64,000 nucleotides of DNA from Bacteroides intestinalis (GTDB taxonomy: Bacteria > Bacteroidota > Bacteroidia > Bacteroidales > Bacteroidaceae): NCBI RefSeq assembly GCF_003464595.1, contig NZ_QRZF01000004.1:62001-126000 (forward strand), given 5' to 3'. This document shows positions 24,492 through 32,770 of this stretch, in pieces. A model generated the notes under the pieces. The model did no database searches. It was given only the letters and a program-made list of their open reading frames with translations, and was not told the DNA's origin. A program made the translations under genes and the position numbers. Each line of letters begins with the position of its first letter. The stretch's first letter is position 1.

Positions 24492-25226
24492 TTATTTTTC
24501 AGATAACTTAGCTGCAGAAGCAACATCCAGCAGAAACTCACAATCCGGATGCAATTGAAGGACAGAGGCTGGAACATCAGACGTGACAGGTCCTTCTAGC
24601 ATTTGTTTCACGACCTCAGCTTTGTTACTGCCTTTGGCCACCAGTACAATCCGGCGTGCCTGCATGATATTTTTTATCCCCAGAGTTACCCCTCCCAGTT
24701 CCTTCTCCGGCGGGGTGTGGGTTTCTCTACGAATGCGTTCTTCCAATTCCGGATTCATCTTAGTAACCCACGCATCTCCTCCCAAAGGGGAATGAGGTTG
24801 ATTGAAACCTAAATGTCCGTTCTCTCCCAAACCCAGAATCAGTAAGTCAATGCCTCCACGCTTGGCTATTTCTTCTTGAAATGCCCTGCAAGCTTTCCCA
24901 AAATCATCTGAAACCGTTGGCAACATCAGGAAGTTCTCATCTATAATACCCAATGCATCTATAATTTCCGTTTTCAGCATCGTATAACATGCCCCGGCAT
25001 ATTCACGCGGCACGTTCACCACTTCATCCAATCCGAAGAACGTGACCGCAGAGGTATTGAAAGGATAACGGGAATATATTTCTCCAACCATCCGGTGCAG
25101 ATTTCCGGTCGTACGTCCTGTCGAAAGCCCGATAACAGCTTCCGGTTTATTTAGAATTTCACCAATAATCTGCCATGCAGCGATGCAATCAAATTCTTTT
25201 TCGCTCTTTGCTATAGTTATTTTCAT
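24492..25226 (-). CDS. nagB: Glucosamine-6-phosphate deaminase-like protein
   Basis: Expected to convert glucosamine-6-phosphate to fructose-6-phosphate and ammonia in the cytoplasm. Landmarks are the phosphate loop GLSTGRTTGNLH, FFGLDEVV (the catalytic Asp region of the NagB family), and GLGENGHLGFNQPH. In the usual motif the last part reads GFNEP, and that Glu belongs to the catalytic relay; here it is Gln. The 244-residue length is slightly short of the usual 260-270. It could therefore be a specialised paralogue acting on a related amino sugar phosphate. It lies between the ROK kinase and permease genes on the minus strand. Confidence 0.82.
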   Translation of the reverse strand: MKITIAKSEKEFDCIAAWQIIGEILNKPEAVIGLSTGRTTGNLHRMVGEIYSRYPFNTSAVTFFGLDEVVNVPREYAGACYTMLKTEIIDALGIIDENFLMLPTVSDDFGKACRAFQEEIAKRGGIDLLILGLGENGHLGFNQPHSPLGGDAWVTKMNPELEERIRRETHTPPEKELGGVTLGIKNIMQARRIVLVAKGSNKAEVVKQMLEGPVTSDVPASVLQLHPDCEFLLDVASAAKLSEK

Positions 25227-25240
25227 GACTCCACTTTCTT

Positions 25241-25275
25241 ATCACTAATCATTAATCACTAATCACCAATCACTA
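25241..25275. repeat. Five tandem heptamer repeats (ATCACTA)
   Basis: Five consecutive 7 bp units (ATCACTA, ATCATTA, ATCACTA, ATCACCA, ATCACTA) fill the short gap between the ROK kinase stop and nagB start. The same heptamer occurs twice at 1414-1427 beside the peptidase stop codon. Confidence 0.85.
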
Positions 25276-25276
25276 T

Positions 25277-26218
25277 TTACATATTCATGGCCACAGCACC
25301 TGCACCCAGTAAACCTATGAATTCCGGATTCAACTTTGTGATAACAACACCATTGCTCACAAAACGCATAGTGGTCGGATTCAGCAATTTCATTATCTTC
25401 GCATGAATATATCCGTCTGCCACTACACCGCCACCTAAAACGATTGTCTCCGGATCTGTTACCCGCACCAGGTTCATTACAAGATTCGCTAATGCTTCGG
25501 AAGCATTCTCCACCAGTTTCACACATAGAGGATCACCTTTACGACTCAATGCAAAAATCTCACTGACAGGTATCCGTTCCCCTTTGTCGGCAGGAATGTG
25601 TAAATCCGTGGTATAATCTTTCTGAAGTATTCTTGCACAACGGTCGAAACCAATACCGGAAGCTATAGCCTCCACACAATCCACCCTTCCACAAGTACAT
25701 TTGATTCCTACATTGACTCCTACCCGCACATGTCCCACTTCACCGGCATTGAAATGGCTACCGCGTATCTGCCTGCCGTTCACAACCGTGCCGACCGCAA
25801 TACCCGTTCCTATATTTAAATAGATGAAGTTTTTGGATATTTGCCCGAAGCCCCACACACGTTCGGCACGTGTGGCACTTTTCACATCATTGTCTATATG
25901 GCAGGGAATGCCATAAATATCCGCTAATTCCTTAGCCAAAGCAATAGGTTGCGTTCTGCTGGGATCTATCTGCAACCAGATACCCTGATTAGGATCTACC
26001 CGTCCGATCAATCCCACTCCCATGCCCAAAGGTTTCTTATCATACCATCCTACGGTTTTGATATAATCATCCAGTGATAGTTTGATAATATCCAGCGCTG
26101 CTTGTTGGTTAAAATATCCGGAGTCATATTTTTTGTACCTCAAGATATTGCCGCGACTATCAATTTCGCCAATCAGTAATTTAGTTCCGCCCAAATCCAG
26201 GCCTAAATACGTTTCCAT
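25277..26218 (-). CDS. ROK-family hexose/hexosamine kinase
   Basis: Cytoplasmic ATP-dependent sugar kinase of the ROK family (glucokinase, GlcNAc kinase). The N-terminal phosphate motif is LGLDLGGTKLLIG. The sugar-binding residues include the ROK ExGH motif (AGEVGHV). The zinc site CTCGRVDCVEA follows at about residues 170-180, with VLGGGVVADG near the end. At 313 residues it is full length. It is the first gene of a run of four on the minus strand with nagB, the permease and the GH18-ThuA gene. That context suggests GlcN or GlcNAc as substrate; plain glucose cannot be excluded. Confidence 0.88.
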   Translation of the reverse strand: METYLGLDLGGTKLLIGEIDSRGNILRYKKYDSGYFNQQAALDIIKLSLDDYIKTVGWYDKKPLGMGVGLIGRVDPNQGIWLQIDPSRTQPIALAKELADIYGIPCHIDNDVKSATRAERVWGFGQISKNFIYLNIGTGIAVGTVVNGRQIRGSHFNAGEVGHVRVGVNVGIKCTCGRVDCVEAIASGIGFDRCARILQKDYTTDLHIPADKGERIPVSEIFALSRKGDPLCVKLVENASEALANLVMNLVRVTDPETIVLGGGVVADGYIHAKIMKLLNPTTMRFVSNGVVITKLNPEFIGLLGAGAVAMNM

Positions 26219-26347
26219 TTTTTATCTGCATTTTTAGAAGGTTACTATTGACCACAATATTACGCACAATCAAGGAAACGAAAGTTGATTCTTTAACAAA
26301 AAAGGTTCGCTACTTATCCACTTAGGTTTAAATACAGTTTTTATACT

Positions 26348-29300
26348 CTAAAATTTGCTGGGACTCGTACCAAACTGCTTTTTAAAGCACGTACTGAAAT
26401 ATTTAGGGTCTGAGAAACCAACCATGCATGCCACTTCTCCGACTGAGTATTTCTGCGAAAGCAAAAGCTCTTTCGACTTATTCAACCGGACAATGCGGAT
26501 AAAATCATTCGGGCCTTGCCCTGTCAAAGTTTTTATCTTATTATAAACGGATGTACGACTCATGCCTAACGCACGGCAGAAGTCATTGATTGAGAATTCC
26601 GGATTGGTCATATTCTCATCGATGGCTGCCATGGCACTATCCAGGAACTCTTTATCCAATTGGCTGCTGTAATCTATTTCGTTGACAGGTATATCCGAGG
26701 AGAGCACGGTATCCCTGAGATGCTGTCTGTTCTGAAGTATATTACGAAGCCTTACTTTCAATACGGACAAGTCAAAGGGTTTAATGATATAATCATTCGC
26801 CCCGGATTCCAATCCTAATATGATATTCTCCCTCTCACAAAGGGCGGTCAACAGAATGACAGGAATATGACTGGTCTCAACAGAAGATTTCAAGATCCGG
26901 CACAGCTCATCCCCCTGGATTACAGGCATTATGATATCCGAAATAATAATATCCGGATTGATTTCCCTCGCCATATCCAATGCCTTTCCTCCATCGGGTA
27001 CACTGATTACCTTATATTCGGAAGACAAACTGTCCGTCAGATACTCACGCATATCTTTATCATCCTCGGCCAGCAACAGAATATTTTTATCCGTCTGGTC
27101 ATCCTCCTCCTGAGATGAAACATCGGGAGACGTTACTTCCGGTAAATCCTCCTTCGCCACAACCACCATACCCGATCGCAGTTTCTTGGGAAATGTAACA
27201 GTGAACGTAGTCCCTTTATTCTCTATACTGCTGAATTCTATCTTACCATGATGTTGCTTGATAATGCGGGAAGTAATCATCAGGCCAATGCCGATGCCCT
27301 GTTCCTGAGAGTCTACCACATTCTTGGCACGATAATACTCATTAAAGATATTCTTCTGTTCTTCTGCAGGAATACCGACTCCTGTATCCCTTACTTCAAC
27401 AATCCATTTGTTTTTAGTCTGTCTCACTACAATACCTATGGAACCTTTCTCTGTATACTTCAAAGCATTAGAAAGCAGATTATCCATTATATGATCCATC
27501 TTGCTCTTGTCCAGCCATACCTCAGACATCTCCGGTTCTACCTCCAGATAAAGCTCTATCTCCTTTTGGACTGCAGCCATACGGAAAGCAGACAATCTAT
27601 CTTCCATGTACGCCTTTACATTATATAATGCCACTTCAAGATGTTCCGGGTGTGCTTCCACCTTTTGCAATTCCAGCAACTGAGTAATCATCGAAAAAAG
27701 CTTCTCTGCATTCTTCACTGCAATTGCCAATTTCTTCTTACTCTCCTCAGGCAAGTCACCCCGTTCTTCAAGTTCACTCAACGGAGCTTTTATCAACGTT
27801 ACGGGAGTGCGTATATCATGGGCAATCCCTATAAACGAATGAATCCGTTCCCTGATTTTATTCTCCCGCACCCTTTGCCGTCTGAACTGGAAGAAGAAAT
27901 AACCTAATATCACAAGCAAAATCAGATAGATCGCTATGGCCCACCAGGATGCCCAAAGCGGATGATCGATAGAAATTTCTACCGAACGTTCGCCAACCTG
28001 TTGCTGGGTATATTTATCGAATGCACGCAATTCAAAAGTATATTTTCCGGGAGGAAGATCCATATAGCCCACACTTTGAGCCACATCCCTGTGATGCCAC
28101 TGCCGCTCATGGTCTTTCAGCCTGTATTCATACCTGATTTTATGTGGAGAAACAAAATTGATAGCCGAAAAAGAGATAGAGAAAGAATTCTGATTGTATT
28201 TCAGTTTCAGAGACTTGGTATCATTGATACCCGCCGTCAATGGCGAACCGGCTGCTCCTGCTTTTACCGACTCATAAGGTAATTTAAAGTCTGTGAATAT
28301 CAATTCGACCGGTGCACTTTTGGAAAAGTCAAAAGAGGGTGTAAAGAAAAGAGCTCCTTCCGCTGTACCAAATGCCAGATGTCCGTCTTTTGTCTTCAAG
28401 GAAGCATTCGAATTATAATACCCCCAGCCGATATTTAAAAGATCATTGCCATTGATAACCATATCTTCAACCAGATTCAGACAATATAACTCCTTCTCCG
28501 TACTGAACCAAATATGTCCGTTACTATCTTCGGCCACACTATTAATAGAGTTGGAGACAAGCCCATCCGCAGTTGTATAAATACGGGAACGGTCATTCTC
28601 CGGATTAAAACGAATCAACCCTTCTCCGTCCGTAAGCAACCAGATGTCACCGGAGGATGAACGCAGCAGGCAACGGACAGGATAATGCAAAGTAATATCA
28701 CCAAACTTCTGCTGCCACTTGATTTCCCCCGTAGATTTGTCGAAGAAACCCAGACCGTCACAGCCGGCTACCAGCAATGTATTCTTGTCACCATACTTTA
28801 TATCCCCTACACAATCAATCGGATAATAGGTATAAACATCGGTACGCCTGTTATACCGCGTGAAATGACCTTCAATACCTCCGAACCAGATATAATCACC
28901 CTCTGAGTAAATAGCATAAATATAGTCGGTAGAGATGCCACTATCAGCCTGTTTATTCCGTCTCGGCATTTTCCGGACTTCACCGGATTTCTTTTGAATA
29001 CGATATAATCCGATTCCATAACCACCTGCCCATATATTTCCCTCATTATCTTCACAAAGAGCCAACACTACAGACGAATAAGCAAAACCTTTCCCATTCA
29101 GAAAATGCATCCATTGCTTTGATTTCACCCGGTACACACTGATTCCGTCATTGGTGCCATACCAATAATCACCTTCTGAGTCTTGTAGCATTACATTTAC
29201 ATGATCGGATACCAATGAAGAAGGATTATTCCGTTCGTGCCTGATCCAACGGACATCGGGTACATTAGGGTCCAGATAGCTGATACCATTCGTACAGGTA

Positions 29301-30259
29301 CTTACCCAGATACCTCCATATTCATCTACGCAGATGTCCGAAACGGTATTACCATTCAGGCTTCTTTCATCGTCTTCATCCGTTATATAATGCTCCGTCA
29401 ATGTTTCATTAGCAGCATCGATCCTGAAGACACCTGCACCGTCTGCTCCTATCAGAATAGAGTGGTCTCCATCATGGGCAAAAACCCGGACAGGTATACC
29501 CGGAATAAAGGAATCGAGAGATTTTACCTGTTTCGTGGCCAAATCAATAACAAATGCACTGTTAGAAAAAGTTCCCACATATAATTTAGTACCGTAGAGG
29601 AATAAAGCCTCTATACGAGCCTCCACAGGAATATCCACCTTCTCTTTTGATAATTGGCAGGTCGTTCCCGCTCTCTCCATTTTATAGACTTCCGTATTGG
29701 TTCCTACGAAAAAGGTGTTCTCCGCTGATTTAATAATGCAATTGGTCCATTCACCTATCAGGCCTGCCGGAGACAAAACGTTATCGGTTCTGTTCCAATA
29801 ATACACTCCTGTGGATGTAGACAGCCACAATCCCCCATTCTCTTCAAACTCTATGCCATTCAAGACCGGAAAGGATATGGACTGCGACAAATCCACCTGT
29901 AGTTCAAAGCAATCCTTCAATTTGTCATACCTGTATATTCTGCCATTCCGCAGGGCAATCCAGAGATTTCCCTCCTTATCTATCTCCATCACCGTGAACG
30001 ACAATATATGATCCTTGGAGTCTATCGTCTCATTTAGCTTATAGTGCCTTATCTCGTTCCCGTCATAACGGTCCACTCCCATATGGGTATAAGCCCAGAC
30101 AAATCCCGTTGAATCCTTGCATATCTGATAAACCTGTCGGCTACTCAACCCCTCCCTTACATTCAGATGGAGGAAAGAACCCGCAAACAAGCTGGTATAT
30201 AACGAAATAAATAGTAATAAAATAAATGTGCGCTTTATCATAATAAAGATGTCTTTCAT
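26348..30259 (-). CDS. Hybrid two-component system regulator of the PUL
   Basis: Membrane-spanning sensor and transcription factor in one chain. Starts at 30259 or 30241 are preferred; the longer frame at 30295 uses TTG. A signal/anchor (KRTFILLLFISLYTSLFAG) leads into a periplasmic region of two-component beta-propeller repeats (about residues 30-700, repeated DxxGxxWxG-type units such as EDNEGNIWAGGYG), then a Y_Y_Y domain (about 720-767) and a transmembrane helix (about 787-805). The kinase has the H-box AHDIRTP (about 822) and ATP-lid motif DTGVGIP (about 973). A receiver follows (phospho-Asp in IIISDIIMP, about 1117) and an AraC-type HTH domain (FCRALGMSRTSVYNKI, about 1245). Such regulators bind a breakdown product of the target glycan and switch on adjacent PUL genes. 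Confidence 0.94.
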   Translation of the reverse strand: MKDIFIMIKRTFILLLFISLYTSLFAGSFLHLNVREGLSSRQVYQICKDSTGFVWAYTHMGVDRYDGNEIRHYKLNETIDSKDHILSFTVMEIDKEGNLWIALRNGRIYRYDKLKDCFELQVDLSQSISFPVLNGIEFEENGGLWLSTSTGVYYWNRTDNVLSPAGLIGEWTNCIIKSAENTFFVGTNTEVYKMERAGTTCQLSKEKVDIPVEARIEALFLYGTKLYVGTFSNSAFVIDLATKQVKSLDSFIPGIPVRVFAHDGDHSILIGADGAGVFRIDAANETLTEHYITDEDDERSLNGNTVSDICVDEYGGIWVSTCTNGISYLDPNVPDVRWIRHERNNPSSLVSDHVNVMLQDSEGDYWYGTNDGISVYRVKSKQWMHFLNGKGFAYSSVVLALCEDNEGNIWAGGYGIGLYRIQKKSGEVRKMPRRNKQADSGISTDYIYAIYSEGDYIWFGGIEGHFTRYNRRTDVYTYYPIDCVGDIKYGDKNTLLVAGCDGLGFFDKSTGEIKWQQKFGDITLHYPVRCLLRSSSGDIWLLTDGEGLIRFNPENDRSRIYTTADGLVSNSINSVAEDSNGHIWFSTEKELYCLNLVEDMVINGNDLLNIGWGYYNSNASLKTKDGHLAFGTAEGALFFTPSFDFSKSAPVELIFTDFKLPYESVKAGAAGSPLTAGINDTKSLKLKYNQNSFSISFSAINFVSPHKIRYEYRLKDHERQWHHRDVAQSVGYMDLPPGKYTFELRAFDKYTQQQVGERSVEISIDHPLWASWWAIAIYLILLVILGYFFFQFRRQRVRENKIRERIHSFIGIAHDIRTPVTLIKAPLSELEERGDLPEESKKKLAIAVKNAEKLFSMITQLLELQKVEAHPEHLEVALYNVKAYMEDRLSAFRMAAVQKEIELYLEVEPEMSEVWLDKSKMDHIMDNLLSNALKYTEKGSIGIVVRQTKNKWIVEVRDTGVGIPAEEQKNIFNEYYRAKNVVDSQEQGIGIGLMITSRIIKQHHGKIEFSSIENKGTTFTVTFPKKLRSGMVVVAKEDLPEVTSPDVSSQEEDDQTDKNILLLAEDDKDMREYLTDSLSSEYKVISVPDGGKALDMAREINPDIIISDIIMPVIQGDELCRILKSSVETSHIPVILLTALCERENIILGLESGANDYIIKPFDLSVLKVRLRNILQNRQHLRDTVLSSDIPVNEIDYSSQLDKEFLDSAMAAIDENMTNPEFSINDFCRALGMSRTSVYNKIKTLTGQGPNDFIRIVRLNKSKELLLSQKYSVGEVACMVGFSDPKYFSTCFKKQFGTSPSKF

Positions 30260-30292
30260 AATACTCACTTTTAGCAGCTGCAATAATACAGA

Positions 30293-30327
30293 CAAATATA
30301 TTAAGATTGGTTGATAAACTATCCAAA
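30293..30327 (-). promoter_or_regulatory. Putative promoter of the hybrid regulator
   Basis: Minus strand -7 box TATATTTG (30293-30300) fits the consensus exactly. A TTTG -33 box lies at 30324-30327 with a 23 bp gap, slightly longer than the usual 19-21. The start codon at 30259 follows about 34 bp after the -7 box. Confidence 0.5.
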
Positions 30328-30458
30328 TAGGTTTGTTTTCTATCCGAATTACATAAAGCTCTTTGATTTTTATCAGAGGTCGGAAGAAAATAGTTTGAAC
30401 AGATATCCTTCTTTTTTGTCATACATAGCATATATTTCTATAAATTGATAAGAAAACT

Positions 30459-31685
30459 ATGGCGACTGTAAAAGTAAAATTCAGAAAATCATCGGTGGAA
30501 GGCAAAGCCGGCACCATCTATTATCAGCTATGCCACAGGCAAAGCAACAGGCAGATAAACACCCGAATGCATGTACTTCCCCATTGGTGGGATGCAGAAA
30601 AAGAAACATTCATAGCTGAAGCGGACAACAATGGGTTGTCGGCCCGCTACCAAAAGCAAATAGAAAAAGACTTGCTGTGTATCCGTCGGATTCTATGCGA
30701 ATGGGACGGAGAAGGAAAAGACTACACTTTAGCGGATGTCATTGACCGCTTTCGTACTTTGAATGAAAACGGAGACACAGTGCTGTCTTGTTTGGCAACC
30801 CTGATCGATGAGCTTAAAAACGATGGTCGGTGGGGAAATGCCCGCAATCTCCAACGGGCATTGAATAGCTTCTCCGCCTTTCTGGGAGGCTTAGACAGAC
30901 CACTCAAACTGGTAGATGAAAGACTTGTCATGGAGTATGAACAATGGCTCCGGACACGAAAAGTGAGCAAAAACAGCAGTTCTTTTTATATGCGGACTTT
31001 GCGCTCTGCTTATAATAAGGTGATAAGCCGGAATCAAATGGAACAAACATTTCCTTTTCGGAATGTTTATACCGGTGTGGAGCGTACCCGCAAACGTGCC
31101 GTACCCGAAGCTATTATGGTTCGTTTACAAAAACTGGACCTGACACATTCTGCTCCGCTTGCCTTTTCTCGCGACATGTTTATTTTCAGTTATTGCACCC
31201 GTGGAATGGCTTTTGTAGATATTGCCTATCTGAAAAAGGAGGATATAAGTGGAGGAATACTTAGTTATGTCCGCCATAAAACGGGACAACGTCTCACTGT
31301 TCGAATAGAACCTCTTATTGAGGATATTATCGAGCGCTACAAGCCATTTGTCCACAACAGTCCCTACCTTTTTCCAATCATTACGTCCAATGATCCGGAA
31401 GAGGCTTTCCGACAATATCAGACGGCGCTGGGCTATCACAACCGGAAATTGAAGAAACTGGGAAAGTTGACAGGAGAAAATCTACATCTCTCTTCTTATA
31501 CCGCAAGGCATAGCTGGGCGACGGTTGCACGTAAACACAACATACCGTTGTCTGTCATAAGTGCAGGTATGGGACACACTTCCGAGAAGACCACGCTCAT
31601 ATACTTAGATTCTGTAGAAAATTCACTGATAGACAAGGCTAATGAAGAAATTTTAGAGGCGTTATGTCGTAACGTTTCTAAGTAA
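30459..31685 (+). CDS. Tyrosine site-specific recombinase (DNA invertase) of the capsule locus
   Basis: Cuts and rejoins DNA at short inverted sites. The 408-residue protein has an N-terminal arm/core-binding region and a C-terminal catalytic domain. Catalytic elements seen are the first Arg in CTRGMAFVDIAYLKKEDI, the ARH motif in SSYTARHSWATVA, the MGH in ISAGMGHTSEK, and the nucleophile Tyr in TTLIYLDS. It sits directly before an inverted-repeat-bounded promoter segment and upxY, as in other Bacteroides phase-variable capsule loci where an adjacent recombinase flips the promoter. Its TAA stop codon lies inside the left recombination site. No att site, tRNA or transfer gene was seen, so an element integrase is unlikely. 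Confidence 0.88.
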   Translation: MATVKVKFRKSSVEGKAGTIYYQLCHRQSNRQINTRMHVLPHWWDAEKETFIAEADNNGLSARYQKQIEKDLLCIRRILCEWDGEGKDYTLADVIDRFRTLNENGDTVLSCLATLIDELKNDGRWGNARNLQRALNSFSAFLGGLDRPLKLVDERLVMEYEQWLRTRKVSKNSSSFYMRTLRSAYNKVISRNQMEQTFPFRNVYTGVERTRKRAVPEAIMVRLQKLDLTHSAPLAFSRDMFIFSYCTRGMAFVDIAYLKKEDISGGILSYVRHKTGQRLTVRIEPLIEDIIERYKPFVHNSPYLFPIITSNDPEEAFRQYQTALGYHNRKLKKLGKLTGENLHLSSYTARHSWATVARKHNIPLSVISAGMGHTSEKTTLIYLDSVENSLIDKANEEILEALCRNVSK

Positions 31686-31690
31686 GAAAC
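31673..31690 (+). repeat. Left inverted repeat (recombination site) of the invertible promoter
   Basis: CGTTTCTAAGTAAGAAAC is an 18 bp sequence found in inverted orientation at 31987-32004. Its inner structure, 6 bp arms GTTTCT/AGAAAC around the asymmetric 5 bp centre AAGTA, is like a tyrosine recombinase crossover site. It overlaps the last codons and TAA of the recombinase gene. Confidence 0.88.
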
Positions 31691-31705
31691 CTTAAAATTA
31701 CGGCG

Positions 31706-31737
31706 CAAAGATATAACAAATAAAAGAATAAAACAAC
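31706..31737 (-). promoter_or_regulatory. Capsule promoter, pointing away from the operon
   Basis: The minus strand reads GTTG, a 20 bp spacer, then TATCTTTG. The -7 box matches TAnnTTTG exactly, the -33 box matches three of four bases of TTTG, and the spacing is ideal. After inversion the -7 box would lie about 23 bp from the right-hand site and read into the upxY leader. Confidence 0.78.
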
Positions 31738-31930
31738 ATAATGCTATAAATATTTGTTTATATTTTACTCTCAAAACAAGTATAAAATACTGATTTCTAA
31801 CACAATAAATAACTACTTATAAAAAGAAGAAATGAATAGATATTTAAAACAGATGCTAATATAGAACTCGATAGATATATTCTAAAAAAATTATCCAGAC
31901 ATCGTACCGAATCTACAAAACCTAAAAAAT

Positions 31931-31955
31931 AGGATAAAAAGATATTTTTTATCCT
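31931..31955. terminator. AT-rich palindrome inside the invertible segment
   Basis: AGGATAAAAA and TTTTTATCCT are perfect 10 bp arms around a 5 nt loop. The T-run is part of the stem, so it could work as a weak terminator or a protein-binding site in either orientation. Confidence 0.45.
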
Positions 31956-31986
31956 ACAGGAATTCAACGCCTTAAAACGTCGTGCC

Positions 31987-32004
31987 GTTTCTTACTTAGA
32001 AACG
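31987..32004 (-). repeat. Right inverted repeat (recombination site) of the invertible promoter
   Basis: The exact inverse complement of the site at 31673-31690 (18 of 18), with centre TACTT in place of AAGTA. It defines the right edge of the 296 bp invertible segment. Confidence 0.88.
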
Positions 32005-32028
32005 GTACAATTACAGGGTTACGGATAC

Positions 32029-32049
32029 CTTCTCCTGGGTCAGGAGAAG
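32029..32049 (+). promoter_or_regulatory. Stem-loop in the upxY leader
   Basis: CTTCTCCTG and CAGGAGAAG form a perfect 9 bp stem with a GGT loop, about 140 bp before upxY and downstream of the right recombination site. There is no T-run, so it is not a simple terminator. UpxY proteins are known to act on the 5' leader of their own operon, so this hairpin is a candidate recognition or pausing element; that link is inference. Confidence 0.5.
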
Positions 32050-32188
32050 TTCCGAATTCCAAAAATCGACAGACAAAACGAAGAATTGGATTAACCTTGC
32101 TTGCTGCGCATCAGAGTTGCTTTAAAGATCAAAAACACTCAGATACGCAGGAATGGAAGGAATATCTTTTAGGTGAGATACGACAAAT

Positions 32189-32725
32189 ATGGAAGAGGTA
32201 TCTTCAATTATGCATTGGTATGCATTCAAAGTCTTTTACAATAAGGTATTTGAGATAGAAGACTCGCTGAATAAAGACAAAATCGAGACCTATATTCCTT
32301 GTGAAACAATCCTTGTGGAACGTGGCGAAGTGAAAAAGTACGTGCGTAAACCGATCATTTCCTCTCTTCTGTTCTTCTATTCCACAGAGAAACAAGCACT
32401 GGCGTTACAGCAGAAGCTGACAGACCGGGTTCTCCTATATACCCGTCTTGTCAATTGGCAAAAGCTGCCAATAGCTATTCCTGAACGGGAAATGAAAATT
32501 TTCATGCTTGTCACTTCCTCCGGAGAAAAAGGGCTGGACTATTTCGGTGACGTCCCCATGGAGTACAGCACCGGCGAACGGGTACTTGTCACGGACGGTC
32601 CATTTAAGGGAGCAGAAGGCTGCATACACCGTATCAAAGGAAACCGTCGCCTGATAGTGGCAATACAAGGTGTGTGCGCGGTGGCAACTGCCTATATTCC
32701 CCAATGCTTTCTCAGGAAGATATAA
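32189..32725 (+). CDS. upxY: UpxY-family NusG-like antiterminator
   Basis: Operon-specific transcription elongation factor of Bacteroides capsule loci. It acts on RNA polymerase in the leader and keeps the long capsule operon from terminating early. The protein opens with the NusG N-terminal domain (MHWYAFKVFYNKVFEIED from the internal Met at 32210, a possible alternative start) and ends with a KOW domain (GERVLVTDGPFKGAEGCIHRI, then VAIQGVCAVATAYIP). The 178-residue length is usual. AGGTGAG about 11 bp before 32189 supports the longer start. It is the first gene after the invertible promoter, 45 bp before the WecA-like gene. No upxZ-type gene follows it, unlike many such loci. Confidence 0.9.
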   Translation: MEEVSSIMHWYAFKVFYNKVFEIEDSLNKDKIETYIPCETILVERGEVKKYVRKPIISSLLFFYSTEKQALALQQKLTDRVLLYTRLVNWQKLPIAIPEREMKIFMLVTSSGEKGLDYFGDVPMEYSTGERVLVTDGPFKGAEGCIHRIKGNRRLIVAIQGVCAVATAYIPQCFLRKI

Positions 32726-32770
32726 ATCAATACATTTTAACAAGCTCTCACCCAATCAAATCCTTCAGAA

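Larger units (their letters stand above)
31691..31986. other. Invertible promoter segment of the capsule locus
   Basis: A 296 bp AT-rich segment without a gene, bounded by 18 bp inverted repeats. It carries one good promoter that points left, toward the recombinase and away from upxY, and an AT-rich palindrome at 31931-31955. Inversion would point the promoter at upxY. As sequenced, the operon is in the OFF orientation. Confidence 0.82.

Noticed and set aside
26355..30011. Plus-strand open frames across the hybrid regulator
   Set aside because: Shadow frames of the well-supported HTCS gene with no protein features.
30459..31685. Integrase of an integrated conjugative element
   Set aside because: No tRNA, att duplication, relaxase, mobilisation or conjugation gene is nearby; the adjacent inverted repeats and upxY fit a promoter invertase better.
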